The notes: generated by a model from the letters alone, not told the origin. Positions 35,187 through 47,891 are shown, counted from the first letter of the stretch. The stretch: 64,000 bases of DNA from Leptospira kirschneri serovar Cynopteri str. 3522 CT (GCF_000243695.2 NZ_AHMN02000006.1:1-64000); one strand, 5' to 3'. Translations and numbers: made by a program.

Positions 35187-36932
35187 TTAAAAACTTTCAT
35201 TTTTTTTAAAATCTTTTCGAGAAGCTCTCATCAAAATTACCTTACCTACAACCTGATCCCTTTGAAACTTTAAAAAAAACTTACCTTCCGGAGTTGCTAC
35301 CTTGTAAGAAGGAAACTCTTTCACCGTCTCAAACCGTAGGTCCTTACCGAAAAACTCTTCTACTCTAGGCAACCATTTGTCTTGAACCACCAGATAACGT
35401 TGGCCGTCTTTTTGAACCGAATCGATTAAAACCGCCGGATCAAACAAAGTTCTCGAAATTCTTCTAGAATAATAAGCATACGATCTTTTAGAAGCGGGAA
35501 CTCCAAAAAGAAGCAACTTATCTCTGTTAGGTTCGTATTCACGAATCCAAATTCCAATTTCTTTAGAAGGCTGAAACGAAGTCAACATAGGATAGAGATA
35601 TAAACTCACGATCGAAAAAAAGAGAGAAACCGGAAAAATCCAAGACGCAAGTAATCTTTCCGCCGCAGAAGATCTAAAAAACACCCAAAGAAAAATTCCT
35701 AAATAAACCAAAGGAAGAATTAGATAACTCCAACCTACTTCAATGCTAACCCAAGGCATTATTAAAACAGCAATCAAAAAAACGGCAGCGGTAATCAAAA
35801 GTAGATTTTGATTTAACTGATCGATCCGATTTTTTTTATTTTGATCTTTAAGAGAAAGTAAAATCGATTCCAAAACTCCGGAACCGACTACTGCTGCTGC
35901 CGGTAAACACCAATAGATATATTGAGGAAGTTGATACCTGGAAAAACTAATCAAAAATAAAAATAAAAACAACCAAAAACCGGGAACAAAATCTAGATTA
36001 GAATATTCATTTTTTAGTATATTTTGAATTACTTCTTTTCCTTTTTTTTCTTTAAAGAAAATCAAAATTCGATCAGATACAAATCCGAAAAATGGAAGTA
36101 TAAAAACTCCGAAAGCCCAAGAAAAATTGGAATAAAAAAACAACGGATTGAATTTCTGATTGTACATCTTTACATAAAAACGACCAAATGACTGAATCCA
36201 TAAAAAGAAATAAGGACCATAGGTTTGAAATTCAAGATACAACGGAATCGACCATAAAAGTGGAGGTAAAATCGCAAGTAACACCCCCGGAAATAATTTC
36301 ATTTCCAAAAGTCGTCTCCAATCCCTTCGAAATAAAATATCTCCTCCGATAGAAATACTTGGAATTACCATAGCAATCGGCCCTTTTGTGATAAAACCCA
36401 ATCCCATGGCAAAATACATTAGATAATAATAATTTTTATTTCTTTTAAAACCTAAATAATAAAAGGTATGAACTAAAATTAGATAGGGAGTTAAATAAAC
36501 GTCTATCTTAGGATCCACTACCATAGAATAAAGTCCCGGAGAAAGTGCGTATAAAAATACAGAGATCCAAGCCCTCAAACGACTTTCGGAATAAAGTTCG
36601 GTAAGTTTAAAAATTCCCCAAAAGGAAAAAAAAGTGAACAAAAGAGCCGGAAGACGAAACGCAAAATTTTGATAACCAAAAATCAAAAAAGAAAGTGATA
36701 TTTTCCAAAACGTAAGAATCGGTTTATCTAAATACCTTCTGCCATTGTCTCTGATAAAAAAAGGATTTCCTCCCTCCACCATCTCCCTGGAAATTTCCGC
36801 GTATTGAGAGGAATCTATATCGATCACATCCAAAGGGAGAGTAAGTATCAAAGGTAAAACGGAAATGATCAGAAATATAAAAAGAATCCGAACAGAGATC
36901 AGCTGTTTATTGTCTACAGAAATTTGATTCAT
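35187..36932 (-). CDS. GT39/ArnT-like integral membrane glycosyltransferase
   Basis: 581 residues from the ATG at 36932 with AAGGGAG 6-12 bases upstream; an earlier start would overlap the upstream gene. About eleven membrane helices. The first periplasmic loop has [20 protein letters not shown] and [10 protein letters not shown], matching the Asp/Glu of PMT/ArnT-type enzymes that take a sugar from a polyprenyl-phosphate donor. A soluble C-terminal part (from ~residue 470) contains [15 protein letters not shown]. It probably glycosylates lipid A, another envelope lipid or an exported protein; the acceptor cannot be told. It follows a Cys-rich lipoprotein gene by 14 bp and is likely co-transcribed with it. 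Confidence 0.88.
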   Translation of the reverse strand: MNQISVDNKQLISVRILFIFLIISVLPLILTLPLDVIDIDSSQYAEISREMVEGGNPFFIRDNGRRYLDKPILTFWKISLSFLIFGYQNFAFRLPALLFTFFSFWGIFKLTELYSESRLRAWISVFLYALSPGLYSMVVDPKIDVYLTPYLILVHTFYYLGFKRNKNYYYLMYFAMGLGFITKGPIAMVIPSISIGGDILFRRDWRRLLEMKLFPGVLLAILPPLLWSIPLYLEFQTYGPYFFLWIQSFGRFYVKMYNQKFNPLFFYSNFSWAFGVFILPFFGFVSDRILIFFKEKKGKEVIQNILKNEYSNLDFVPGFWLFLFLFLISFSRYQLPQYIYWCLPAAAVVGSGVLESILLSLKDQNKKNRIDQLNQNLLLITAAVFLIAVLIMPWVSIEVGWSYLILPLVYLGIFLWVFFRSSAAERLLASWIFPVSLFFSIVSLYLYPMLTSFQPSKEIGIWIREYEPNRDKLLLFGVPASKRSYAYYSRRISRTLFDPAVLIDSVQKDGQRYLVVQDKWLPRVEEFFGKDLRFETVKEFPSYKVATPEGKFFLKFQRDQVVGKVILMRASRKDFKKNESF

Positions 36933-36946
36933 AAAAACTCCCTTCG

Positions 36947-37231
<285 letters not shown>

Positions 37232-37261
37232 GGCCCCATTTTTCGGAAACGAAAGTGTAGG

Positions 37262-38323
37262 TCAACTTTTTGAAGCGAGCATTCCACAAGCTCCAAAAAT
37301 ATCTTTGCCGGGCGACCTTCTATTGAGTATAGGAACTCCGGCGGGTTCGAGAAGAGCGATAAACTCTGTGATTTCCTCTCGAGTAGGTCTTCTCCAACCG
37401 AAAAATTCGGTATTGAGAGGAATCACGTTGATCTTACAATCGAGTGACTTGGCAATTTTTACGAGTTTGTTTGCGTTTTCAGATCCCATGTTCACTCCAG
37501 GAATCATCACGTATTCGAAAGTGATTCTTCTTTTTAACTCTCTCGTAAAATCTTTTGCCGCTTGTAAAAGTTCGGGAAGTGAAAATTTCTCCTCAATATC
37601 CATAATTTGTAATCTACCGTTTGGATCCGGATGATTCAATGAGATTGCAAAGTTATAAGGTTCTTTGTTCTGGATAAAACGTCTGATTCCGTTGACTACC
37701 CCGGAAGTTGAAATCGTAATTCTTTTGGCTCCTAGATTGAGCGCATCCGGATCGTGAAAGATAGAGGCCGCGCGAATTACATTAAAATAATTATGAAGCG
37801 GTTCCCCCATTCCCATAAATACAACGTTAGTCGCCTTGTCTTTTACAATTTTTTCCACTTGTAATATCTGGTCTACTATCTCGTGTGCCTTTAGATTTCC
37901 TTGAAATTCTAATTTTGCAGTGGCGCAGAATTTACAATTGAGAGTACAACCTACCTGGGAGGAGATGCAGATGGTTTTTCTTCCGCCATCTCCGGATGGA
38001 ATCCAAACGGCCTCGAATTCTTTTCCATTTCCTGATTGGGATGTGAACGTGAATTTCTGCGTTCCATCTACAGACTTAAGTTGTTTTACAACTTGAAGAC
38101 GAGTGAGAGAACAAAGTTCTTCAAGTTTTTCTTTGAGGGTTTTGGAGAATGTAGTAAATTCGTCCCAGGTTTCGTAACGATTTACATACAAACCATGATA
38201 GATTTGTTTGGCTCGGAAAGGTTTTTCTCCGAGAGCAATCATGATTTCGGAAAGTTCTTTTTGAGTTCTTCCTTTTAACGGTATTTTCCCGGTTTGGTTT
38301 TCTTCAAATGTTTCTGAAATCAT
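37262..38323 (-). CDS. rlmN: Dual-specificity RNA methyltransferase RlmN
   Basis: 353 residues from the ATG at 38323, preceded by AGAAGG; a start 23 codons earlier is open but lacks a ribosome site. A radical-SAM enzyme that methylates C2 of A2503 in 23S rRNA and of A37 in tRNA. The 4Fe-4S motif is [12 protein letters not shown], with [16 protein letters not shown] and [13 protein letters not shown] as SAM-binding blocks. [18 protein letters not shown] sequence near the C-terminus and the methyl-carrying Cys in the final GACGML complete the family features. The Shine-Dalgarno lies in a short hairpin (ACGACC/GGTCGT). Confidence 0.95.
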   Translation of the reverse strand: MISETFEENQTGKIPLKGRTQKELSEIMIALGEKPFRAKQIYHGLYVNRYETWDEFTTFSKTLKEKLEELCSLTRLQVVKQLKSVDGTQKFTFTSQSGNGKEFEAVWIPSGDGGRKTICISSQVGCTLNCKFCATAKLEFQGNLKAHEIVDQILQVEKIVKDKATNVVFMGMGEPLHNYFNVIRAASIFHDPDALNLGAKRITISTSGVVNGIRRFIQNKEPYNFAISLNHPDPNGRLQIMDIEEKFSLPELLQAAKDFTRELKRRITFEYVMIPGVNMGSENANKLVKIAKSLDCKINVIPLNTEFFGWRRPTREEITEFIALLEPAGVPILNRRSPGKDIFGACGMLASKS

Positions 38324-38667
38324 AAACGACCTTCTTGGTCGTTTTTTTTTCAGCTCCTTAGGAGGGATACTCTTTTCAAACGATAAGTTCATTTCATAAG
38401 GTAATTCCTTACTTACAAATTTACGTATTTTGACGAATCGAGATGTAGTTCCGACCTAAAATTCAACTGATAAAACCTAATTTGTGTGAGTTTTTACGTT
38501 TTATAATGAACTTACCAAAATGATTATAACCAATTTCTTTTAAGGTTTTAGAACAAACTTTTAACTTGAATTCACGAAGAAAATTTTGACGAATAAATAA
38601 CTCAACTTTGTTAGCTGAACTCAGCAAAAAAATTTCAGGGAAATGTATTTTAGAATATAAAATAATT

Positions 38668-39426
38668 CTAAAATAATTCCAACCAAGCTTTTCGAAGATC
38701 CTGTTTTTCCATAAAATAAGTCCCAATCAAAGCCGCGTCCACTAATTTACGGAAAGTGTCCAAATCGGAACGGTTTTTTATACCGGATTCGCCCACCTTT
38801 ACTATATTAGGTGGCAAGAAAGCGGATACTTCTTCCACCAGATTCTGATGAATTTGAAACGTATCTAAATCTCTCGTATTGATTCCGATAATTTCCGCGC
38901 CACAATCCAGGGCAAGTTTTGCCTCATCCGAAGTATGAACTTCAACCAAACAATCCATTCCCAAAGAAGAAGCAGACTTTAGAAAAGACCGGATCTGTTC
39001 CGGAGTCAAAATTCTGACGATCAATAAAATTGCGGATGCACCGAAAGCCCTCGCTTCCCGAATCTGAATTTCATCTAGAATAAAATCTTTTCTTAAAACT
39101 GGAATTTTCAATTCCGAAGAAACGTTCTTTAGATCTTCCAAAGAACCTCCGAAATAATTCCGATCCGTAAGTACAGAAATAGCCGAAGCGCCTAACTCTT
39201 CGTATGTTTTAGCAATTTGAACCGGACGATAATCCGCGCGAAGTTCACCTGCCGAGGGACTTTTCCGTTTACACTCTGCGATGATGGAAAAGGTCCTACT
39301 CTTTAAAGAATCACGAAGACTAAGACCACGATACGGTAAAGGGTCCCAGGTTGAGATTTTTTCGATTTCGTTTTGTTTTGTAGAAATGATTTCCCGGAGG
39401 ACCCGGTGAAGTTGAGAAGAAGACAT
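38668..39426 (-). CDS. trpC: Indole-3-glycerol-phosphate synthase
   Basis: 252 residues, single-domain. Fourth step of tryptophan synthesis. TIM-barrel landmarks: [19 protein letters not shown] (catalytic Lys), [68 protein letters not shown] and [13 protein letters not shown]. It stands apart from other trp genes. It starts 6 bp after the STAS gene stop, so the two are likely co-transcribed. 38393-38667 downstream is non-coding and without repeats. Confidence 0.97.
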   Translation of the reverse strand: MSSSQLHRVLREIISTKQNEIEKISTWDPLPYRGLSLRDSLKSRTFSIIAECKRKSPSAGELRADYRPVQIAKTYEELGASAISVLTDRNYFGGSLEDLKNVSSELKIPVLRKDFILDEIQIREARAFGASAILLIVRILTPEQIRSFLKSASSLGMDCLVEVHTSDEAKLALDCGAEIIGINTRDLDTFQIHQNLVEEVSAFLPPNIVKVGESGIKNRSDLDTFRKLVDAALIGTYFMEKQDLRKAWLELF

Positions 39427-39432
39427 TCGGTT

Positions 39433-39765
<333 letters not shown>

Positions 39766-39847
39766 GGGAATAATCCTTATAGTTTTTTGCTACTGACAAC
39801 TATCGGGGGCGAAAATAACCTGTCAATCACTGTTCAACGATTTAAAA

Positions 39848-41239
39848 ATGAAATTTCCAGAGTCCTTAAAAGGCCTAAAAATTCTGGTTTTAGGGGGAGG
39901 AATCTCCGGAAACTCGGCCCTTAATTTTTTAATCTCCGAAAAAGCCCAACCAATTCTTTGTGATCAAAATCAACCCGAAAGAAGCGTTGTTCCCTTTTTT
40001 CCAGACCATATTCCCCCTCAGTCTCTTCCTGAAATTTCATTGATTATTAAATCTCCCGGAATTTTACCAACTCATCCGATCCTTTCTTATGCTGTGGATA
40101 AAAAAATTCCGGTTATATCGGAGATTGATTTAGGAAGATATTTTTTTAAAGGAAAAATCATAGGCATCACCGGAACCGATGGCAAATCTACTACTACTTC
40201 TTTAATCGCGCACCTTTTGAAACAGGGTTTTCCTGATTTAAAAGAAGGTGGCAATTTAGGGATTCCCTTTACTTCTTTTTGTAAAGAATCCATCTCTCTC
40301 GCCGTTCTGGAACTCTCTAGTTATCAACTTGAAGATTCGTCCCCTCTTCATCTAAATGTTTCCGTGTTTCTAAATCTTGCTTCTGATCATTTAGAAAGAC
40401 ACAAAACGATGGAAAATTATTTCCAAGCTAAACTTAAAATCGCGGATCTATCTAATTCGAATCATTCTTTGATCGTTTCTGAAAAAATCAAAGAAAGAAT
40501 TTTAAATTCTACTTCTTATCAATGTAAACTTCTTAGTTTCGGAAAAACCCCTGGTTCAAACGCGTTTTTAGACGAAAGCTCTCTGAAAATCAAAACTTCA
40601 AAGTTTATATATGACATCTCCAAGTTTTATCTTCCAGGAAGTCATAATAGAGAAAATCTCGCGGCTTCCATTCTTGCTGCGGAAGAGATAGGCGAAAAGC
40701 CTGAATCAATCCAAACTAGGATTCCTCTTTTTAGAGGTCTACCTCATCGTTTTCAAATCGCTGGTGAAAAATTAGGAATTTCGTTTATTAACGATTCTAA
40801 ATCGACGAACTTACATAGTATGCTCGCAGGAATGGCCACTTGGAAAAATCTAGATCAGACTTGTTTAATTTTAGGAGGTAGGCCTAAACAGGAAGACCCG
40901 AAACCACTTTATGATTTTCTAATTAAGGGAATTGGCTGTGTTGTTTTATTCGGAGAGGCTCGATCCGTTTGGGAAAACGGCATTAGAAATATAATCGGAG
41001 AAAAACTACACTGTGTCGAAAATCTAAATGATACTTTTGAAATATTCAAAAAAGGATATATACTTACAGCCGCAGATTCGGACAAAGATAGTATATTTCG
41101 TCTTTCCCATGGTATTTCAATTTCGTCTTTCGTTTTTTCTCCGGCTTGTGCGAGTTTTGATCAATATAAGAACTTTGAAGAAAGGGGAAACCATTTTCTT
41201 TCCTTAGTGAAAGTCTTTCTAGATCAAATTGATTCTTAA
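39848..41239 (+). CDS. murD: UDP-N-acetylmuramoylalanine-D-glutamate ligase
   Basis: 463 residues. Adds D-Glu to UDP-MurNAc-Ala in peptidoglycan synthesis. N-terminal Rossmann part ([17 protein letters not shown]), ATP loop [41 protein letters not shown] and the C-terminal ligase domain with [16 protein letters not shown] and LILGGRPK. The last [20 protein letters not shown] block is diagnostic of MurD. Monocistronic here, divergent from the STAS-trpC pair with an 82-bp shared upstream region. Confidence 0.97.
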   Translation: MKFPESLKGLKILVLGGGISGNSALNFLISEKAQPILCDQNQPERSVVPFFPDHIPPQSLPEISLIIKSPGILPTHPILSYAVDKKIPVISEIDLGRYFFKGKIIGITGTDGKSTTTSLIAHLLKQGFPDLKEGGNLGIPFTSFCKESISLAVLELSSYQLEDSSPLHLNVSVFLNLASDHLERHKTMENYFQAKLKIADLSNSNHSLIVSEKIKERILNSTSYQCKLLSFGKTPGSNAFLDESSLKIKTSKFIYDISKFYLPGSHNRENLAASILAAEEIGEKPESIQTRIPLFRGLPHRFQIAGEKLGISFINDSKSTNLHSMLAGMATWKNLDQTCLILGGRPKQEDPKPLYDFLIKGIGCVVLFGEARSVWENGIRNIIGEKLHCVENLNDTFEIFKKGYILTAADSDKDSIFRLSHGISISSFVFSPACASFDQYKNFEERGNHFLSLVKVFLDQIDS

Positions 41240-41788
41240 ATTTTTTGAGTTTGTCCAAATCCCGTCGAACGACCGTAGAAGTGAGACGCTTTAGTTACTC
41301 GAACGACCATAGAAAGGTGTTTACTGAGTTTCTCGAACACCCCTGATTGAGTTTCACAAATGTGGGAACTATTACAAAAATTGAACGATATTTAGAACTG
41401 CTCGAAAATTCGTAAATTGCCAAATTCGACCTAATTTGTAGGAACTACTACATTTGATTAAAAATTTCTAATGAATGATCGGATAAAATTCTTTGAGATT
41501 TTGAGACCTGGCTCTTTATCTATTGGGCGATAAACATTAACGTTCTTTCTATTTTCTGTTGGCTGAACCTGGGAGTTCCCACGTTTTCGAGACTTTGCAG
41601 TAAAATCTGAATTTGTAATAGTTCCCACATTCTTCAAATCCGGCTGTTGTTACGACCCAAAATTCAACTGACAAAATCTTGTGATTTGTAATAGTTCCTA
41701 CAATTTCAATTCGTGGTGGTAGGTCCGACATTCGCCCAAACTTTCTTACGCTGAATTCACGTCTAAATTTTCAATGTAAAAGATCTAT

Positions 41789-41958
<170 letters not shown>

Positions 41959-41963
41959 TGTAT

Positions 41964-42065
41964 TAGAGTTGTTGAAAAATTAATTCTTGATCTGTTTGTA
42001 TTGGATTGAATGGACAATTGAAGCAATTTTACGAATTTTCACTATGGAATTTTTCAACAACTCTA
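41964..42065. mobile_element. Rep-A copy 8
   Basis: TAGAGTTGTTGAAAAATTAA to TTTTTCAACAACTCTA, TA at both ends. Confidence 0.8.
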
Positions 42066-42500
42066 TTTTATAAAAACTGAATCTGGTTTAAAAACTAAAT
42101 CATAAAAAATGAATATCTAAAAATTCATAATGTGGCTTAATTTGTAGGAACTATATAATTTTTAAAGAATATGGGACGTAATCAAAAAAAAGTCTAATAT
42201 TTTGAATGAATTTTACATTTTCTAATGACCGCAGAACGCAATTACATACAGAAATTTGATTCTTGTACTTACCGTTTTATAGAAATTCCCCAAACATCAA
42301 ATGTACCAAAAAAGATCTCATTGATACTTGACTAAAACTGAATAAACCTTCAAAATTTAAAAAGATTACAGATCAGAATTCAAATATAATTCATATGTAT
42401 ATTCAAAATAAACAGATAATCATTGGTCTTTATTAGAATATTCCTAACAGTGAAAAATTTTGTTTTCACTGAGGAGCAAAAAAGATAATAGAAGGTGAAA

Positions 42501-42692
42501 ATGATGAATATAGTTTTAACGATTCTAACTAGTTTCTTTTTATTAGAAACATTAGAAAATCTATATACAAGTTATGTAGAATATTTTCTAAAACAGACAT
42601 CTTTAGATAACGTGCAAAAAATTTCCAAAACGAATCGAAAGCAGAACAAAATACCAATCTTTAAAATTCTAATTTCTCCAATTGTTATCTAG
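42501..42692 (+). CDS. Small hypothetical protein with hydrophobic N-terminus
   Basis: 63 residues from the ATG at 42501, which follows AGAAGG by 5 bases (an in-frame GTG two codons earlier is possible). MMNIVLTILTSFFLLETLEN could be a signal or anchor; the rest is Lys/Asn-rich (QKISKTNRKQNKIPIFKI). No family is recognised. It lies upstream of a Rep-B and the VM toxin gene. A good ribosome site is the main support; it may be a remnant. Confidence 0.4.
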   Translation: MMNIVLTILTSFFLLETLENLYTSYVEYFLKQTSLDNVQKISKTNRKQNKIPIFKILISPIVI

Positions 42693-42730
42693 TTAAGGAA
42701 TCTCTTAGATGTATCTGATTATAAGATCAA

Positions 42731-42826
42731 TCATAGACCTCTATAAAATTGAGTACCGTTAATTTTATCACAAAACACTGATTCCATGCAAAATATTAGG
42801 TACTTTATTATATAGTTATGAGTAAT
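42731..42826. mobile_element. Rep-B copy
   Basis: CCTCTATAAAATTGAGTACC to TATAGTTATGAGTAAT, core CAAAACACTGATTCCAT. The VM toxin promoter region begins right after it. Confidence 0.75.
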
Positions 42827-43027
42827 TCTAAAAATTCGTATTAGAATTGTTGAAAGATGTTAATAACGATCAAAAAGACGATGATAAATGATACTGTATA
42901 TCTTCCGTTCACTCGGATCGTCCAACTTTTCAAACAGGATCAGAGAAGAACTACTGTATCTGTTTCATATAGTGTTATGGATGGTTACATGACCACGTCT
43001 TAATTTTTCAAAAAAGAGGAGGTAAGA

Positions 43028-44926
43028 ATGAATCGTTGGATAGTTTTATTATTAGTTTTGTTGGCTTCGATTGGAGTTGGTTACTCTTACGGTGTAAATC
43101 CTGAAAGTGTTCCTATTCCATCGAATAAAATTCCTGGTTCGATCATTCAAAGACCTACTGATAAACCCAAAGATAAACCTATCAAAATCGTAATCCATGA
43201 TGGAGGGAGCTTTTGTTATGCTCCAGTTTTTATCGGAGGTAAAAGTTATATTCAGATTGAGCAGTGCTGGGAACAAGAAGTTAGTAATGCTAGATACGAT
43301 GTATTTCAAAGAATTTCTTATTACATTAACAACACATGGTTGTGTATTACTGTACCGGAAAGTGTAATTAAGGGAGAAACAAACTGGGATTATGTAAACC
43401 TACAACCTTGTACGATCAATGATCCTCTACAGAGATGGATCGTAAAGGATAACTCTTTTTGGACTGCAGATGAACGTTATCGGTTAAAGGATTATAAATG
43501 GTATGCTTATATCTCAAAAAACTCAGGGGATTACTATGACCATACCTTAGATTCTTCTATGGATGATTGGGTTAAGACAGTAGCCACTCCCGGAAACATT
43601 AGCATTCTGACTTCTATCTCTTGGAAACTGGGAAATGATCGTTACTTTATTCGTTCTGGAAGCTCGGATAAAAATACAACACCAATCTACTACAATCCTG
43701 AAAGTGGACATCTTGCTCAATACAACCCAGTCAGTGGATTGCTCTCTTGTATGTATTCTCAGGTAAATAGTTATAATTGGAATTGGGTTAAGTGGGCATT
43801 GTGTAGTGATGCACCTATCAGTAAGAATAATCCCGCTTATTGGAATGTATATCTTGAAACTGAAGAAGGCGGGATGATTACGGATTATCAAGGCAATGCA
43901 CTCCGAGTTACTAGATATGGACCGAATTGGGGTGTTGCCTATGCTGCTAAACTTTCTTATTTGAAAAAGGATACTACCAATAGTCCTACTTCTCTGTTTT
44001 TTGTTGATAGAGATTTATTAAATTGGGCACGTTACACAGCTAGTAATCTTGGAAAGACAGAACAGTATTGTCCCGCAGGTAAAAAAGAACATTATAATAT
44101 AAGAGTAAAAAGAACTCTACCATCTGACTTTCAATTAACTGAGGAATGGATTAAGAGACTTTACGATATAGCAATTTCAACTGTAACTGATGCTGAAGCA
44201 AGTGGTATATGTGGTGTTTGTCTGCTTCATACTTTTCAGATGTTGGCAGAACTCCAAGAGTATCATTCTCGAGAACCTCTTACGAGTGGGGGTTATTTCT
44301 TTGATACAGCTCCTAATAGAGATCCATTTATCTCGTTTAGACAACGTTATCCGGAATTAGACGGTTCGTTGGCATATATACCTAGGGTATATAACTCAGA
44401 CAATCCTGATACTAGACCTAGACTACTTACATTAATATCCGCCATGAATATGATGCCTTTATACGACTGGACACCCTCTCGTGAATTTACCACTCGGCCA
44501 GAGATGTTATCTCACATTACCTCACTTATAAGTTCTTCTCCGGGAAGTATTTGGTTGGCGTTAATGAGAAGACAACGTCCAGACGGAACTATTGCGGGAC
44601 ATGCCGTTCCAATTCTGAGAACCTCTGAAGGATTAGTGGTAATTCCAACGAGAATACCTTCTTCCACATCACTTGAACTCTACAGGCAACATTTAACACC
44701 TACTACGGATCCGGTTCAGGTGATAGATAACTTAGAACAATCAGATAGGACTCTGACATATTTTGCAACTATACAGTTAGGAGAGTTTTACCACAATTTT
44801 ACTGACTTAGTAATCTCAAACAGGAATTGTACTGGAGAAGGGGAAGGCAGAAGAGGCACGGGGGAATATCCAACCAGTGCAACGGTAAATCAGTGTTCGG
44901 AAGGCAGGTGCGCACTGCCCAAGTAA
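43028..44926 (+). CDS. Virulence-modifying (VM) protein, DUF1561/PF07598 family secreted toxin
   Basis: 632 residues, the normal full length, with a perfect AGGAGG site 5 bases before ATG. Signal peptide [20 protein letters not shown]. The N-terminal half (~50-330) has paired Cys and QxW-type motifs (LQRWIVKD at 134-141), consistent with ricin-B-like lectin repeats that bind host glycans. The C-terminal half begins about residue 350. It contains [20 protein letters not shown] (Cys395, Cys398, His401) and [19 protein letters not shown] (His525), and ends in a conserved Cys-bearing tail ([17 protein letters not shown]). The family is expanded in pathogenic leptospires and reported as R-type-lectin-bearing exotoxins. 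No immunity gene is adjacent. The enzymatic nature of the C-terminal domain is not decided by sequence alone. Confidence 0.9.
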   Translation: MNRWIVLLLVLLASIGVGYSYGVNPESVPIPSNKIPGSIIQRPTDKPKDKPIKIVIHDGGSFCYAPVFIGGKSYIQIEQCWEQEVSNARYDVFQRISYYINNTWLCITVPESVIKGETNWDYVNLQPCTINDPLQRWIVKDNSFWTADERYRLKDYKWYAYISKNSGDYYDHTLDSSMDDWVKTVATPGNISILTSISWKLGNDRYFIRSGSSDKNTTPIYYNPESGHLAQYNPVSGLLSCMYSQVNSYNWNWVKWALCSDAPISKNNPAYWNVYLETEEGGMITDYQGNALRVTRYGPNWGVAYAAKLSYLKKDTTNSPTSLFFVDRDLLNWARYTASNLGKTEQYCPAGKKEHYNIRVKRTLPSDFQLTEEWIKRLYDIAISTVTDAEASGICGVCLLHTFQMLAELQEYHSREPLTSGGYFFDTAPNRDPFISFRQRYPELDGSLAYIPRVYNSDNPDTRPRLLTLISAMNMMPLYDWTPSREFTTRPEMLSHITSLISSSPGSIWLALMRRQRPDGTIAGHAVPILRTSEGLVVIPTRIPSSTSLELYRQHLTPTTDPVQVIDNLEQSDRTLTYFATIQLGEFYHNFTDLVISNRNCTGEGEGRRGTGEYPTSATVNQCSEGRCALPK

Positions 44927-45188
44927 GTGATCGAAAAGAGTCTCTTCAAAAAGCCAGTTGGCGTAGATGGAAATTTTACAAATACAAAATCTGCGTCAAC
45001 TTTGTGAAGAACAATCAATGGCCTCATTCTATTACTGTTACAATCTCAGTATGATCAAACAGAAAAGATGATTTCATTTTATATCCGATAAAGAGGGAAA
45101 AGTAGAAGATCTTACTCATCCCTATAAAAATGAGCGTCTATAAATAAGAACTCATATTTCTAAAAAAATTTTACAAACTCATCTTAGA

Positions 45189-45962
45189 TTAAGAATTCAT
45201 TAAATGTAAAATCTGTAAACCTCGCAAGGTCAAAAGCGGATCGATCTTATCAAAAATACCAGGATGAGCGGCATCGATTACGGTTACTAAGCCACCGGTC
45301 CCAATGACTTGATAATCCTGTCCTTTATCTTTTTTGATTTCACGAATAATTCCTTCCAAAAGACCGATCCATCCAAAAAAGAATCCTGCTTGAATCGACT
45401 CGATCGTAGAATCTCCTAAAATTTTTCCAGGAGACTGAAATACAATCGGAGGAAGTTGAGAAGTATTTCTTGTCAACGCGTCCATAGAAACTTTTAAACC
45501 AGGAGCGATTACTCCTCCTAAATACTCTGGTTTTTCGTTCACCACACAAAACGTGGTCGCGGTTCCTAAATCGATAATGATAGATTTACCCGGAAAATCG
45601 ATCGCACAGGTCGCAGCGTTTACAAGTCTATCGGCTCCGATTTCATAAGGTCTTGGATAAGAAATGGAAAAAGGCAGTTTCATTTGATAATGAACTCGAA
45701 TCGCCTCTATCTTAAACCAATCTTGAAACATTCTATCTAAGATAGGATTTAAAGTAGGTACGACGCTGGAATAAATCCCGCCGGTGATCATTTCGTTTTC
45801 GATTTTGAATTCTCTTAAAAATCCTCTGAAGAACAAACCCAGTTCATCGGACGTTCTATCTTTTCTAGTTACGGTTCGTTTGTGAAAGAGAGGGATCTTG
45901 TTTCCATTTTCAAAAATTCCAAAAACGGTGTTCGTATTGCCTACATCTACTACTAAAAGCAT
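45189..45962 (-). CDS. coaX: Type III pantothenate kinase
   Basis: 257 residues. First step of CoA synthesis; ASKHA fold, needs a monovalent cation and is not feedback-inhibited. [16 protein letters not shown] (phosphate loop), [20 protein letters not shown] with the catalytic Asp, [15 protein letters not shown], and [20 protein letters not shown] are diagnostic. It starts 1 bp after the birA stop, so the two form an operon, as in many bacteria. 44927-45188 downstream is non-coding. Confidence 0.96.
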   Translation of the reverse strand: MLLVVDVGNTNTVFGIFENGNKIPLFHKRTVTRKDRTSDELGLFFRGFLREFKIENEMITGGIYSSVVPTLNPILDRMFQDWFKIEAIRVHYQMKLPFSISYPRPYEIGADRLVNAATCAIDFPGKSIIIDLGTATTFCVVNEKPEYLGGVIAPGLKVSMDALTRNTSQLPPIVFQSPGKILGDSTIESIQAGFFFGWIGLLEGIIREIKKDKGQDYQVIGTGGLVTVIDAAHPGIFDKIDPLLTLRGLQILHLMNS

Positions 45963-45963
45963 T

Positions 45964-46722
45964 TTAGTTTAGAGAATGGAAATCCTCCGGACTGTCAATG
46001 AAATCCAACCTAGTTCCGGAAGGAGTTTTTAAAATTAAGGAACCGTTTTCACTCAATCCTTCTAAGATCCCAGTCTGTAATTGTCCGTCTTCTTTATAAC
46101 GAACGGATTGCCCTTTCCAGAGAAGTAATTCGTTTAACAAAATCAGTTCTTTTTTTCTTCCTTCTGGATCTTTCCAAAGAAGAATCGATTCGTTTAAAAA
46201 AGGAATTAACTTTTCCAAGATTTCATTTTTTTTACCCGCACGATTTGGGTTCGTATTTAAAAAACCCGCATCGGTAAGATGAGCTGGAATCGATTCGTTT
46301 TTCCCGTATAGATTCAGGCCAACTCCAATGATTAAAGTCATAAAAGAACCTTCGATTTCAGACTCTATTAGAATTCCTGCAACTTTTTTGTTGCCTCTAT
46401 ATAAATCGTTCGGCCATTTAATTTTGATTTCGCGAGTTAGTTCAGGATATACAGAAAGAATGGTTTTACAAACTGCAGTTCCTATAAAAAGAGAAAGCCC
46501 CGGTCCTGCATCAAAATTCTCCAAACCAATTTTTCCAGAAAAGATCAAAGATTCTTCGCCAAAAACTTCCCAGGTTCGGTCCTTCCTTCCCCTTCCAGCG
46601 GTTTGTTCTTCCGCTACAATCCAAGTCCCATGAGGAAATTCCTTACCTTTGATAACGGTGTTTGTAGAAGTTACGGAATCCAAAAAAATTCCTTTTTCAG
46701 GCTGAAGTAATACATTCTGCAT
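45964..46722 (-). CDS. birA: Biotin--[acetyl-CoA-carboxylase] ligase (no DNA-binding domain)
   Basis: 252 residues from the ATG at 46722 (a TTG two codons earlier is open). [40 protein letters not shown] (biotinyl-AMP loop), [20 protein letters not shown] (catalytic Lys) and a small SH3-like C-terminal domain ([17 protein letters not shown]). The N-terminal winged-helix of E. coli BirA is absent, so it is a pure ligase (group I). Operon with coaX. Confidence 0.95.
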   Translation of the reverse strand: MQNVLLQPEKGIFLDSVTSTNTVIKGKEFPHGTWIVAEEQTAGRGRKDRTWEVFGEESLIFSGKIGLENFDAGPGLSLFIGTAVCKTILSVYPELTREIKIKWPNDLYRGNKKVAGILIESEIEGSFMTLIIGVGLNLYGKNESIPAHLTDAGFLNTNPNRAGKKNEILEKLIPFLNESILLWKDPEGRKKELILLNELLLWKGQSVRYKEDGQLQTGILEGLSENGSLILKTPSGTRLDFIDSPEDFHSLN

Positions 46723-46801
46723 GGCCAATACCTTTGTAGTAGCTTTGGATTGCGCAAGTAGAAAATCACTCTTATTTAAATCGTTATCTACGAAATGATA
46801 A

Positions 46802-46969
46802 TTAACGTGAGCAGAGCATTAGAAAATGAGAAAGAATTTTCTAAAAATGGTAGTTCCCACAGTTTAGTATTTACGGTAATTTCAAGGTTTTGTAAGAGTT
46901 CCCACATCCATTTTTTCGCGGTAAAACAAAATTTTAAGGAACAGATTCCTTATACCGAACTCACGTTAA
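46802..46969. mobile_element. Compact Rep-C copy, both ends intact
   Basis: 168 bp, TTAACGTGAGCAGAG to TATACCGAACTCACGTTAA. The interior has two GTTCCCACA units. It is one of the smallest complete copies. Confidence 0.7.
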
Positions 46970-47190
46970 TTAGGTTGAAAACTTTGATTCTTTTTTCGTC
47001 TCGATTTTAAAACACAGATTTTTTAAACACAAACGATTAGAGATAAATGTATTTCTAAAACCTTGAAGAATACTTTTCAATGAACTGATTTTAGTTGAAT
47101 CCAAATCTATTTATAAATCAAGAGTTCCTATTGAATCGAAAATAACAATCAATTGTTTAAAATTCCATTTCAAACGCGATCCATAGAGAG

Positions 47191-47355
47191 CCATAACCAA
47201 CCCCACAAGTTGAAAGAAGATTTTAGAATTAGAATAACTCAACACAACGCTCTCTATGAATCGCGTTGTGGGTTGGGAACTCAGTTTTACAGAGGATTTG
47301 TCGTAATTCCGACAGATCTATATTGAAATCTAAATACTTGTGGGGTTGGTTATGG
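47191..47355. mobile_element. Rep-D copy, 165 bp
   Basis: Termini CCATAACCAACCCCACAAGT and ACTTGTGGGGTTGGTTATGG, a perfect 20-bp inverted pair. Its right half is the reverse complement of the units at 951-1056. Confidence 0.75.
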
Positions 47356-47418
47356 TAGAGAGCGTTTTGCTAAAGTTTCCCCGCATCCGATCCCTTTCGC
47401 GTTAACTTACGTTATCTT

Positions 47419-47491
47419 ATTTCTATTTCATGAAAACGGTCAATTGAAGCAGTTTTGTTAATCGCCACTATGGAATTTTTCAACAATTCTA
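47419..47491. mobile_element. Rep-A copy 10, left end missing
   Basis: Starts inside the element (TTCTATTTCATGAAAACGG) and ends TTTTTCAACAATTCTA. Confidence 0.65.
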
Positions 47492-47712
47492 TTTCCTAAG
47501 TTGATTTTTTCTAAACCTGTCTCAAAAACATTAAAAGAAAATTATAATCATTTTAGTAAATTCATTATAAAACGTGGTAGTTCCCACAAAAACGGTCATG
47601 GCGATTTACGAACATCCGAACAGTTTTTCATAATTCTTAAACCCTCTAGGAGTTCCTAGAATCTTGTGAACTAAAACAACATTATTCTACGGATTGCATT
47701 GATTTCTCAACT

Positions 47713-47891
47713 TAGTAGAGAAACATTCTACCGAGTTCAATTTGATCCCTTACATCCGTCCAAAGTACACCATTGTCAAAATATAAACGTCGATCATAAA
47801 TGATCTGAGGCCGAGTCTTCAGGATTGTTTGATCCTCCGCATGAATCTTGTCTTGCCAAATCCAATAGTTTTTATTCTCAGTCAAAGAAAC
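47713..47891 (-). pseudogene. Orphan coding fragment, family unknown
   Basis: 59 codons open after a TAG, without a start codon near the beginning. The translation looks protein-like: VSLTENKNYWIWQDKIHAED, then IIYDRRLYFDNGVLWTDVRD, ending GRMFLY and a stop. Composition (many Asp, Trp, Tyr) is unlike the flanking repeats. Likely the 3' end of a lost gene. Not recognised. Confidence 0.4.

Noticed and set aside
38463..38726. 87-codon minus-strand frame overlapping the trpC 3' end
   Set aside because: Overlaps trpC in another frame and extends into non-coding DNA; no coding character.
44827..45054. 75-codon frame overlapping the end of the VM gene
   Set aside because: Overlaps the conserved VM C-terminus in another frame; most likely a shadow, although the tail beyond 44926 is open.
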